Origin: Clostridia bacterium
GTDB taxonomy: Bacteria > Bacillota > Clostridia > Christensenellales > CAG-138
Reading direction: 5' to 3'
DNA: 6,336 nt
NCBI GenBank assembly: GCA_017435185.1
Contig: JAFSFN010000194.1
Span: 1-6,336 of the forward strand
The notes under the pieces are model-generated. The model was not told where the DNA came from, ran no database searches, and was given only the letters and a program-made list of their open reading frames with translations. The position numbers were made by a program, and so were the translations under genes. Shown piece after piece: positions 1 to 5,778 of this stretch. Position 1 is the stretch's first letter. Every line of letters starts with the position of its first letter.

Positions 1-85
1 CGGGAATCCTGAAACTTAACTGCGCCCGGAGAAAGTCTTGTCAAAACGCTTTCGGACAGGGGTTCGACTCCCCTCGCCTCCACCA
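1..85 (+). ncRNA. ssrA: tmRNA (ssrA), 3' end only
   Basis: This is the 3' part of transfer-messenger RNA, which rescues stalled ribosomes by trans-translation with SmpB. The tRNA-like end is clear: a 5-bp T stem (58-62 with 70-74) closes the loop TTCGACT (63-69), followed by the 3' acceptor strand CGCCTCC (75-81), discriminator A82 and an encoded CCA (83-85). The block TTTCGGAC just before the T arm is the same as in E. coli tmRNA as I remember it. The acceptor strand would pair with a 5' end such as GGGGGCG, usual for tmRNA but outside the window. Bases 1-4 can pair with 25-28 and 31-35 with 49-53, consistent with the last pseudoknot and P2 region. The tag-coding part lies upstream and cannot be read. 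A tRNA is ruled out because no anticodon or D arm lies at tRNA spacing upstream. Confidence 0.9.
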
Positions 86-87
86 AG

Positions 88-123
88 AAAAACGACAAGT
101 TTCGACAGAAACTTGTCGTTTTT
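88..123 (+). terminator. Intrinsic terminator of tmRNA
   Basis: A perfect 15-bp stem (88-102 with 109-123) closes a 6-base loop, CGACAG, and the descending arm ends in five T. It starts 3 bases after the tmRNA CCA, so it very probably ends the ssrA transcript. The outer A/T pairs double as the A-tract and U-tract, so it could also work on the opposite strand. A related copy of this hairpin lies at 360-395. Confidence 0.85.
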
Positions 124-127
124 CAAT

Positions 128-295
128 GAAGCGTTCCCTTCGGGAACATGGTGTCGCTACGCTAATGATGTCACTTTGTTAATGATGTGTTGCTTCGCAA
201 CATGTAGGAACGCTTCGCATCATAAATGAGCGAAGCGAATTTACATCATATTGCGCACAGCGTAATGCATCATATCGACGAAGTCGATGCATCAT
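128..295. repeat. Cluster of short palindromes with ATGATG/CATCAT spacers
   Basis: A run of small hairpins fills this gene-free stretch. The clear ones are 133-147 (6-bp stem, TTC loop), 189-201 (5-bp stem, TTC loop), 211-237 (8-bp stem, 11-base loop), 250-266 (7 pairs including one G-T) and 274-288 (6-bp stem, GAA loop). The spacers are related: TAATGATGT at 163-171 and 180-188, and TGCATCAT at 266-273 and 288-295. The spacers read ATGATG in the left half and CATCAT in the right half, with the change near 219-229, so the block is roughly mirror-symmetric. A 10-bp inverted repeat (128-137 with 207-216) encloses the left half. Reading frames here are incidental and lack a ribosome site. It resembles REP-like intergenic palindromes; no function can be assigned. 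Confidence 0.7.
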
Positions 296-359
296 TTTCT
301 GTAAGAGTTCGAATTCATACGAAAAATCGTTAAAATATCTTTTTCATAGCTCATAGACA

Positions 360-395
360 AAAATCGACAGGTTTTAACAGAAGCCTGTCGATTTT
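360..395. terminator. Terminator-like hairpin, second copy of the tmRNA terminator
   Basis: A 15-pair stem (360-374 with 381-395, one G-T pair) closes the loop TAACAG. T tracts follow on the plus strand and A tracts precede it, so it could act on both strands. Its 26-base core (365-390) matches the core of the tmRNA terminator (93-118) at 21 positions. No gene ends directly upstream on the plus strand. On the minus strand it lies beyond the thrC terminator and could serve as a backup. That it terminates transcription is inferred from shape only. Confidence 0.6.
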
Positions 396-417
396 ACTTT
401 TTGACTATTCATTCATA

Positions 418-489
418 ACTTTTCACTATTCACTAAAAATCAATGTCGATTTTTGGAAAGTAATAAGTAACAGTGAATTGTGAAGAAGT
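418..489. repeat. Long imperfect inverted repeat
   Basis: The arms TTCACTATTCACT (422-434) and AGTGAATTGTGAA (472-484) are inverted copies with one mismatch. Four more pairs form outside them (418-421 with 486-489) if base 485 bulges. Inside sits a smaller hairpin, AAAAATC (435-441) with GATTTTT (448-454). No reading frame of note is present. It may be a degenerate palindromic element or miniature transposon remnant, but no target-site duplication is visible. Confidence 0.5.
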
Positions 490-494
490 AAAGG

Positions 495-511
495 TATCCG
501 CTTTGCGGGTG
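495..511. repeat. Small TTT-triloop hairpin
   Basis: CCGC (498-501) and GCGG (505-508) flank the loop TTT. Three more pairs outside (495-497 with 509-511, two of them G-T) extend it. It resembles the hairpins of the 128-295 cluster but stands apart and lacks the CATCAT spacers. It has no T tract, so it is unlikely to be a terminator. Confidence 0.4.
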
Positions 512-543
512 ATTTTAATTTATATACGAGAGTTAAATTCATA

Positions 544-577
544 CACAAAAGCGGCAAGTAAACACTTGCCGCTTTGT
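544..577 (-). terminator. Terminator of thrC
   Basis: A perfect 12-bp stem (548-559 with 564-575) with a 4-base loop lies 15 bases past the thrC stop codon. Read on the minus strand, the second arm ends in four T followed by GTGT. That is a modest U tract, but the position and G/C-rich stem make it the natural end of the thrC transcript. Confidence 0.75.
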
Positions 578-590
578 CAATTCAAATTTC

Positions 591-2075
591 TTAAATCTTC
601 TTTTCGCTGAAGTCTATAACATAATCAAGCATGGCTTCTTTTTCGATGGAGTCGCTGTGGAGCGTTGGCTTTGTGTCAAGACCGCTCAAGTTTTTGGGAA
701 TTGGAACATTGGTGAGCGTTTCAAGGTCGCGCATGGCTTTGAAACCATCGGATTCTTTTTTGCCTGTAATGGCAAAGAGGACGTCTGCGGCGAACTTGTA
801 GGGTGAGGCTGTTGAAAGCACAACGCAAAGGTTGTGGCCCGGATTGTTCTTTTTGTATTCAGAGCAAGCATGCATTGCAACTGCTGTATGAGTGTCGAGC
901 AGATAGCCCTTTTCTTCGTACACTGATTTTATTGTTACAAAAGCTGTTTCGTCACAAGCTGCGCAGGCGTAAAATTCGTTTGCTATTGCTGTTTTAAGCT
1001 CGTTGTCAACGGTGTATTCGCCTTTTGTTTTCAGGTCTGACATATAGCCTGCTATCTTGTCGGCATCATTGCCTGACATGAGGTAGAGCAGACGCTCAAG
1101 ATTGCTTGAAACAAGGATATCCATTGACGGAGAAGCTGTTTTATAGAATGTGCGGTTTCTGTTGTAGCGGCCTGTTTCTATGAACTCGGTGAGAACGTCG
1201 TTCTTATTGCTGGCGCATACAAGTGTGCCGACAGGCAAGCCCATGCCCTTTGCAATATAGCCTGCGAGGATATCTCCAAAATTACCTGTGGGCACGACAA
1301 AGTCAATTTTGTCGCCCATTGTTATTGTGCCTGCGCGTACAAGGTCAAAATAGCTCTTGTAATAGTAGACTACCTGGGGGGCAAGGCGGCCAATGTTTAT
1401 TGAGTTGGCACTTGAAAGGCGCACACCCTTGCCGGCGAGCAGTTTGTCCTGCTGAACTTTGCTGAAGATTTCTTTAACACCTGTCTGTGCATCGTCAAAG
1501 TTACCCTTGACGGAGCAAACGGTGACATTCTTTCCTTCCTGTGTGAGCATCTGTGCCTGTTGAACTGTGCTTACACCGTCCTTGGGGAAAAATACGGTTA
1601 TGCGAGTTCCTTCTACATCGGCAAAACCTGCCATTGCGGCTTTGCCGGTATCACCGCTTGTAGCAGTGAGAATGTGTATATCATCTTCAACACCGTTCAT
1701 GCGTGCACAAGTGGTGACAAGGTGGGGGAGGATTGAAAGTGCCACATCCTTAAATGCTGATGTCGGGCCTCGGAAAAGCTCAAGCACATAATCGTCGCCG
1801 ACTTTTACAAGAGGAGTAAGGTCACCGGTTTCAAACTTGTCCGTGTAGGCTGCGCTTACGAGGTCTGCCATCTTTTCTTTGGGAATATCGAAAATAAGGG
1901 AGCTGAGGATCTCGGTGTACAGCTCAAAAGTTGTCATACCGCAAAGTTCGTTAAGCGAGGGTGCTAACGGGTATTCATCGAAGATGAAAAGTCCGCCATC
2001 GGAAGCAATGCCGTTGAGTACTGCCATTGACGGAGCAGCGGTTATGGATGTGTTGCGGGTACTTGTATATTTCAT
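591..2075 (-). CDS. thrC: Threonine synthase
   Basis: Converts O-phospho-L-homoserine and water to L-threonine and phosphate in the cytoplasm with pyridoxal phosphate (PLP), the last step of threonine synthesis. The protein has 494 residues, as in the long, yeast-Thr4-like form common in Clostridia (E. coli ThrC is about 430). Visible motifs are an N-terminal STR...SDGGLF region (5-30), GPTSAFKD (103-110) with K109 as the expected PLP Schiff-base lysine, ATSGDTGKAA (138-147), SANSINIGR (222-230), PTGNFGD (262-268) for the cofactor phosphate, SSNLER (323-328), DTHTAVA (394-400) and STASPYKF (421-428). The start is supported by GGGAG (2086-2090 on the minus strand) 10 bases upstream. It is divergent from hom and has its own terminator, so it is probably a single-gene transcript. 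No key residue is missing. Confidence 0.95.
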   Translation of the reverse strand: MKYTSTRNTSITAAPSMAVLNGIASDGGLFIFDEYPLAPSLNELCGMTTFELYTEILSSLIFDIPKEKMADLVSAAYTDKFETGDLTPLVKVGDDYVLELFRGPTSAFKDVALSILPHLVTTCARMNGVEDDIHILTATSGDTGKAAMAGFADVEGTRITVFFPKDGVSTVQQAQMLTQEGKNVTVCSVKGNFDDAQTGVKEIFSKVQQDKLLAGKGVRLSSANSINIGRLAPQVVYYYKSYFDLVRAGTITMGDKIDFVVPTGNFGDILAGYIAKGMGLPVGTLVCASNKNDVLTEFIETGRYNRNRTFYKTASPSMDILVSSNLERLLYLMSGNDADKIAGYMSDLKTKGEYTVDNELKTAIANEFYACAACDETAFVTIKSVYEEKGYLLDTHTAVAMHACSEYKKNNPGHNLCVVLSTASPYKFAADVLFAITGKKESDGFKAMRDLETLTNVPIPKNLSGLDTKPTLHSDSIEKEAMLDYVIDFSEKKI

Positions 2076-2112
2076 AAAGCCAAATCTCCCATTTTTTATT
2101 GCATTACGATAG

Positions 2113-2142
2113 TTGATATGATATATTAACTCATGTTATATT
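2113..2142 (+). promoter_or_regulatory. Putative hom operon promoter
   Basis: TTGATA (2113-2118) and TATATT (2137-2142) are 18 bases apart, and the -10 is preceded by TG at 2134-2135 (an extended -10). The predicted start near 2149 gives a leader of about 30 bases before the hom ATG. It occupies nearly the same DNA as the putative thrC promoter on the other strand. A bulged dyad (2123-2130 with 2135-2141) also lies here and could be an operator. Confidence 0.4.
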
Positions 2143-2146
2143 TCAA
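2118..2146 (-). promoter_or_regulatory. Putative thrC promoter
   Basis: On the minus strand, TTGAAA (plus 2141-2146) and TATCAT (plus 2118-2123) are spaced by 17 bases, resembling a sigma-A promoter. Transcription would start near 2111, giving a leader of about 35 bases, too short for a T-box or riboswitch. The region is AT-rich, so chance matches are possible. Confidence 0.4.
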
Positions 2147-2164
2147 GCTATATTATAGAAAAAC

Positions 2165-2168
2165 GAGG
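2165..2168 (+). promoter_or_regulatory. Ribosome binding site that sets the hom start
   Basis: GAGG stands 9 bases before the ATG at 2178. The longer in-frame start at 2133 has no such site, and its extra 15 residues (rich in Y, K and R) would precede the Rossmann strand where the family begins. The start at 2178 is therefore preferred. Confidence 0.75.
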
Positions 2169-2177
2169 TATGAGTGC

Positions 2178-3335
2178 ATGAAAATCGGGCTTTTGGGATT
2201 TGGTGTCGTAGGTTCTGGCGTATACGATATTATTGCAAACGGTACGGCCCTTGAACTTCGTAATATAGAAGTAAAGCGCATCATATCCCTGGTTGTAACA
2301 CCCGGATTTGAACATCTCATTACGAAAAATATAGATGATATCGTTAATGATGACGAAATAGAGCTTGTTGTTGAGGCAATGGGTGGTCTGCACCCTGCAT
2401 ATGAGTTCGTTATGGCTTGTATCAATGCCGGAAAGCATGTCGTTTCATCGAACAAACATCTGGTATCCAACTACTTTACACAGCTTAATGAGGCTGCTGA
2501 GAAAAACAATGTTCAGTTCAGATATACTCCAAGCGCAGGCGGCGGAATACCGTGGCTGTCAACACTCAAGCGTGCTCGAAGAAGCGATGAGATAGAGCAG
2601 ATTTGGGGCATTGTGAACGGAACAACGAATTATATTCTTGATTCCATGGTCAAAGATGACACTGATTTTTCGGTTGCATTAAAGGAAGCACAGCGATTGG
2701 GCTATGCCGAGGCTGATCCTTCGGCTGATATAGACGGTCTTGATACTCAGCGCAAGTGCATAATCTCGGCAAATCTTGCATTTGATGTTGTTATAGATGA
2801 AAAAGATGTTCCTGCGTTCGGAATTCGAAATATAACCCACAGTGATGTAAGTTATTTTGAAAAAAACGGTTGGGTATGTAAGCTGTTTGCAAACGCAGGC
2901 CGAAATCAGGACGACTCTGTTTACGCATATGTTGTGCCTGTCTTGCTTGATAAGTTTGAAATTGAAGCAGGTGTTGCCTCGAATTATAACTGCATCACAT
3001 ATGTCGGCAAATATGTGGGCAGAAGCAGTTATATAGGTCAGGGCGCAGGCAAATTGCCCACAGGTAATTCCGTTGTTCAAGACATACTCGACACGATATT
3101 TGACGATGCAAGCCTGAAAAGAGAATATAAAAAGTCAGCAGTCAACAATGCGATGGTCGCACATCGCTACTATATAAAGACCGACAGCGCTACTCCTGAA
3201 CTTTCTGAGATAATTGAAAAGGACGAGGGCGACGGAAGGTATATAACCAAGCCTGTAAGCATAGAGTGCATACAGAAAACAGCTGAAGGATTGTTTGAAA
3301 AGTGTCCGCAGACATTCATTGCGGAGATAAAATAA
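2178..3335 (+). CDS. hom: Homoserine dehydrogenase, short C-terminus
   Basis: Reduces L-aspartate 4-semialdehyde to L-homoserine with NAD(P)H, the first step committed to threonine and methionine. The protein has 385 residues from the ATG at 2178. It opens with MKIGLLGFGVVG, a Rossmann nucleotide-binding fold with GxGxxG at 7-12. GKHVVSSNK (85-93) carries the conserved lysine K93. GIVNGTTNYIL (144-154) is a family hallmark. The signature across 171-193 (A, GYA, DP, D, GLD, K) fits the family pattern, with E178, D189 and K193 at the spacing of the yeast catalytic residues E208, D219 and K223. GQGAGKLPTG (287-296) ends the catalytic domain. The last 65 or so residues do not show a full ACT domain, while many bacterial enzymes exceed 400 residues with one, so threonine feedback here may be weak or different. 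It is first in a cluster with the aspartokinase gene 18 bases downstream. Confidence 0.93.
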   Translation: MKIGLLGFGVVGSGVYDIIANGTALELRNIEVKRIISLVVTPGFEHLITKNIDDIVNDDEIELVVEAMGGLHPAYEFVMACINAGKHVVSSNKHLVSNYFTQLNEAAEKNNVQFRYTPSAGGGIPWLSTLKRARRSDEIEQIWGIVNGTTNYILDSMVKDDTDFSVALKEAQRLGYAEADPSADIDGLDTQRKCIISANLAFDVVIDEKDVPAFGIRNITHSDVSYFEKNGWVCKLFANAGRNQDDSVYAYVVPVLLDKFEIEAGVASNYNCITYVGKYVGRSSYIGQGAGKLPTGNSVVQDILDTIFDDASLKREYKKSAVNNAMVAHRYYIKTDSATPELSEIIEKDEGDGRYITKPVSIECIQKTAEGLFEKCPQTFIAEIK

Positions 3336-3353
3336 CGAGAGGATTCAAAATAA

Positions 3354-4685
3354 ATGCTTAAAGTAGCAAAGTTCGGCGGTTCGTCACTTGCCGACAGCAA
3401 TCAGTTCAAAAAAGTAAAAGATATAATCATGGCTGACGATTCAAGAAGAATCGTAGTCGTTTCCGCTCCCGGAAGAAGGGACAAGACGGACAGCAAGATA
3501 ACAGACTTGCTCTATCTCTGCCATGCACATCTTAAGTATGGCGTTTCATACAAGCCCACATTTGACATGATAGAAGAGCGCTTCAACTCAATCAAGGAAG
3601 GCTGTGGCCTCACTTGTGACCTTGAGCCCGAGTTTGCAAAGATACGTTCGCGCATGAACAAGGATATGTCAATAGACTACCTTGTATCACGCGGCGAATA
3701 TCTCTCTGCAGTATTGATGGCAAACTATCTCGGATTCCAATTTGTCGATGCAAAAGATGTTATATTCTTTAATTATGACGGTAAAATAGATCTTGAAAAG
3801 TCATATCAGGCCATCTCACACAAACTTGAAAAGTATGAGCGTCTTGTTATTCCGGGATTCTACGGTGCATTGCCCAACGGCAAGACAAAGACCATGTCGC
3901 GTGGCGGCAGTGATATCAGCGGTTCAATTGCGGCAGCGGCTATTGATGCGACAATTTATGAAAACTGGACTGATGTTTCGGGCATACTTATGGCAGACCC
4001 TCGTATAGTTGACGATCCCAAGCCCATCGAGCGTATAACCTACGGTGAACTGCGCGAATTGGCATACATGGGCGCAGATGTTCTTCATGAAGATGCTATT
4101 TATCCCGTAAGAGATAAGCAGGTTCCTCTCAATATTCGAAATACAAATATGCCTGAAAACAAGGGCACGCTCATTATGGAATCATTCGATGAAAAGATTC
4201 AGAGTGAGGAAGAGAAGAACCGTTTCATAACAGGCATATCGGGCAGGCGTAATTTCAGCATAATCACGGTTTACAAGAACAGAGTTTCGTCCGAGCCTAA
4301 GCTCATGCGTGATGTGCTTCTTGTATTGCAGAACTACGATATCAGTATCGAATCCACTCTTGCGGGCGTTGACTGTTTCTCGGTGGTCGTTGCGACAGAC
4401 AAAGTAAAAGAATATGTGTATGACATCGTTGAAGAGATAAAGCGTGCTTGCGCCCCTGAGGAGGTAAAGGTCATAGAAAACATTTCTCTTGTGGCGACTG
4501 TAGGCCGTAAGATGATGTTCCGTCCCGGTATTTCGGGCAGAGTGTTCAATGCTCTCGGCAGCAACGATATCAATATCCGCATGATCTCGCAGGGTGCTGA
4601 TGAAATCAGCATAATCGTAGGAGTTGACAATAAGGACTTTGAAAAGACTATCAAGTTGCTGTATAATAGCTTCGTTATCAAATGA
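3354..4685 (+). CDS. lysC: Aspartokinase with two ACT domains
   Basis: Phosphorylates L-aspartate to 4-phospho-L-aspartate with ATP, the entry step for lysine/diaminopimelate, threonine and methionine. The 443-residue protein starts with KFGGSS (6-11), then SAPG (37-40), SRGEYLS (112-118), a nucleotide-site block MSRGGSDISG (181-190), ENWTDVSGI (203-211) and ADPRIV (214-219). Two ACT regulatory domains follow, about 293-372 and 375-440. The second has PGISGRVFNAL (391-401) and INIRMISQGADEISI (406-420), typical of amino-acid-binding aspartokinases. Overall it resembles B. subtilis YclM (aspartokinase III) as I recall that sequence, so the symbol could equally be yclM/thrD; the effector (lysine, threonine or both) cannot be told. 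GAGAGGA (3337-3343) lies 10 bases before the ATG. The gene sits between hom and asd in one apparent transcript. No internal start for a separate beta subunit is evident. Confidence 0.93.
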   Translation: MLKVAKFGGSSLADSNQFKKVKDIIMADDSRRIVVVSAPGRRDKTDSKITDLLYLCHAHLKYGVSYKPTFDMIEERFNSIKEGCGLTCDLEPEFAKIRSRMNKDMSIDYLVSRGEYLSAVLMANYLGFQFVDAKDVIFFNYDGKIDLEKSYQAISHKLEKYERLVIPGFYGALPNGKTKTMSRGGSDISGSIAAAAIDATIYENWTDVSGILMADPRIVDDPKPIERITYGELRELAYMGADVLHEDAIYPVRDKQVPLNIRNTNMPENKGTLIMESFDEKIQSEEEKNRFITGISGRRNFSIITVYKNRVSSEPKLMRDVLLVLQNYDISIESTLAGVDCFSVVVATDKVKEYVYDIVEEIKRACAPEEVKVIENISLVATVGRKMMFRPGISGRVFNALGSNDINIRMISQGADEISIIVGVDNKDFEKTIKLLYNSFVIK

Positions 4686-4688
4686 TTT

Positions 4689-4695
4689 GGGGGAA
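4689..4695 (+). promoter_or_regulatory. Ribosome binding site that sets the asd start
   Basis: GGGGGAA lies 7 bases before the ATG at 4703. Two other in-frame ATGs exist: one at 4682 overlapping the aspartokinase stop codon and upstream of this site, and one at 4697 only 1 base after it. Spacing favours 4703, which also puts MKKYNVAVLG at the family's normal N-terminus. Confidence 0.7.
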
Positions 4696-4702
4696 TATGA
4701 AT

Positions 4703-5707
4703 ATGAAAAAGTATAATGTCGCAGTTCTCGGTGCAACGGGTGCCGTTGGCCGTGAAATGCTTAAAGTTTTGGCAGAACGCAATTTTCCGATCAACACGCT
4801 CAAGTGCCTTGCAAGCCCAAGAAGTGTTGGCTCAAAGATCAACTTTGCAGGTCAGGAGCTCACGGTAGAGCTTGCCTGTGATGAAGCCTTTGAGGGCATG
4901 GACATAGTGCTCGGCGCTGTTGACAACAAGTATGCAAAGCAGTTCGCTCCTGCTATAAAGGCGGCAGGCGCTGTATTTGTAGACAACTCAAGTGCATTCC
5001 GTCTTTGTGATGATGTTCCGCTCGTAATTCCTGAGATAAATCCCGAAGACGCATTGAAAAACAACGGCATAATAGCGAACCCCAACTGCTCGACAATTAT
5101 CGCGCTTGTTGCGGTCAATGCAATAAAGGAGCTTTCGCCCATTAAAACAATAGTTGCTTCAACATATCAGGCAGTGTCGGGAGCAGGCGCAGAAGGTTTG
5201 ATTGAGCTTGAAAACCAGGCAAAGGCATATGTAAACGGCGGCGAGATGGTAAAGAACGTTTTCCCGTATCAGATAGCGTTCAATCTCATTCCTCAGATTG
5301 GCGGCTTTGGCGAGAACGGCTATACTTCCGAAGAAATGAAGATGCAGAACGAAGGTCGCAAGATATTGCATTTGCCCGAACTCAAAGTCAACTGCACTTG
5401 CGTTCGTGTTCCGGTAATGCGTTCACACTCAATTTCCATTGCTTTGACGACAGAGAGAAGCATCTCAGTCGAAGAGGCAAAGGCGGCTATCGCTTCCGCA
5501 AAGGGCTGTAAGCTCGTTGACGATCCTGAAACAAAGGCATACCCCATGCCCCTTGACACAAGCGACCAGGATTTGGTCTATGTCGGCAGGATTCGCCGTG
5601 ACCTCACAAATGAGGAATTCGGTTTGACACTTTGGTGCTGCGGCGACCAGGTTCGCAAGGGTGCGGCAACAAATGCGGTACAAATAGCTGAATTGCTTAC
5701 CAAATAA
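4703..5707 (+). CDS. asd: Aspartate-semialdehyde dehydrogenase
   Basis: Reduces 4-phospho-L-aspartate to L-aspartate 4-semialdehyde with NADPH, releasing phosphate; the product is the branch point between lysine/diaminopimelate and homoserine. The 334 residues from 4703 match the usual bacterial length. Seen in order: GATGAVG (10-16) for NADP binding, NSSAFR (95-100), NPNCST (126-131) with catalytic C129, STYQAVSGAG (153-162) with Q156, NEGRKIL (216-222), RSHS (240-243) with the acid-base H242, and DQVRKGAATNA (315-325) at the C-terminal cofactor side. All expected catalytic residues are present. The gene starts 17 bases after the aspartokinase stop with no terminator between, and a strong terminator follows it, so it is probably the last gene of the hom operon. 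An alternative start at 4682 would add 7 residues. Confidence 0.95.
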   Translation: MKKYNVAVLGATGAVGREMLKVLAERNFPINTLKCLASPRSVGSKINFAGQELTVELACDEAFEGMDIVLGAVDNKYAKQFAPAIKAAGAVFVDNSSAFRLCDDVPLVIPEINPEDALKNNGIIANPNCSTIIALVAVNAIKELSPIKTIVASTYQAVSGAGAEGLIELENQAKAYVNGGEMVKNVFPYQIAFNLIPQIGGFGENGYTSEEMKMQNEGRKILHLPELKVNCTCVRVPVMRSHSISIALTTERSISVEEAKAAIASAKGCKLVDDPETKAYPMPLDTSDQDLVYVGRIRRDLTNEEFGLTLWCCGDQVRKGAATNAVQIAELLTK

Positions 5708-5720
5708 GTAAAACATATCC

Positions 5721-5755
5721 GCCCCTTGCAAGTTGTAATGCGAGGGGCTTTTATT
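5721..5755 (+). terminator. Terminator of the hom-lysC-asd operon
   Basis: A 10-pair stem (5721-5730 with 5739-5748, one G-T pair, five G-C pairs at the base) closes an 8-base loop and is followed by TTTTATT. It starts 13 bases after the asd stop. The stem strength and T tract make it a good intrinsic terminator separating the operon from ywlG. Confidence 0.85.
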
Positions 5756-5761
5756 CATAAT
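5733..5761 (+). promoter_or_regulatory. Putative ywlG promoter, -35 in the terminator loop
   Basis: TTGTAA (5733-5738) and CATAAT (5756-5761) are 17 bases apart. The -35 falls inside the loop of the asd terminator. Transcription would begin near 5768, right at the GGAG ribosome site, giving a leader of only about 10 bases. A perfect TATAAT at 5763-5768 lacks a -35 and would start transcription after the ribosome site. Confidence 0.35.
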
Positions 5762-5768
5762 ATATAAT

Positions 5769-5772
5769 GGAG
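5769..5772 (+). promoter_or_regulatory. Ribosome binding site that sets the ywlG start
   Basis: GGAG is 6 bases before the ATG at 5779. The in-frame ATG at 5767 overlaps this site and has no purine-rich site of its own, so 5779 is preferred. Confidence 0.7.
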
Positions 5773-5778
5773 AAAAAC

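Noticed and set aside
38..229. Open frame of 63 codons running from tmRNA into the palindrome cluster
   Set aside because: It overlaps the structured end of tmRNA and its terminator, has no ribosome binding site, and its sequence only follows the hairpin repeats.
128..295. CRISPR array
   Set aside because: The repeated units are short hairpins of varying sequence with 6-9-base spacers, not identical 24-37-base repeats with unique spacers of similar length.
1120..2038. The same 12 bases (minus strand CTCCGTCAATGG) at both ends of thrC, encoding PSM in two places
   Set aside because: Both copies lie in frame inside normal ThrC sequence (PSMAVL near residue 15 and PSMDIL near 316); short similarity by chance is the simplest explanation.
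2133..2177. N-terminal extension of Hom by 15 residues
   Set aside because: No Shine-Dalgarno precedes 2133, the ATG lies inside the predicted promoter, and the family begins at the Rossmann strand MKIGLLGFG.
2076..2177. T-box, lysine riboswitch or threonine attenuator between thrC and hom
   Set aside because: The predicted leaders are about 30-35 bases on each side, with no terminator hairpin, specifier stem or conserved riboswitch core.
2170..2181. Tiny ATG-AGT-GCA-TGA frame overlapping the hom start codon, as a possible leader peptide
   Set aside because: Its ATG is 1 base after GAGG, too close for initiation, and it has no regulatory codons or attenuator hairpin.
2679..3080. Antisense open frame of 133 codons across hom, and similar antisense frames across lysC and asd
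   Set aside because: They are shadows of well-supported genes, with no recognisable protein family or ribosome site.
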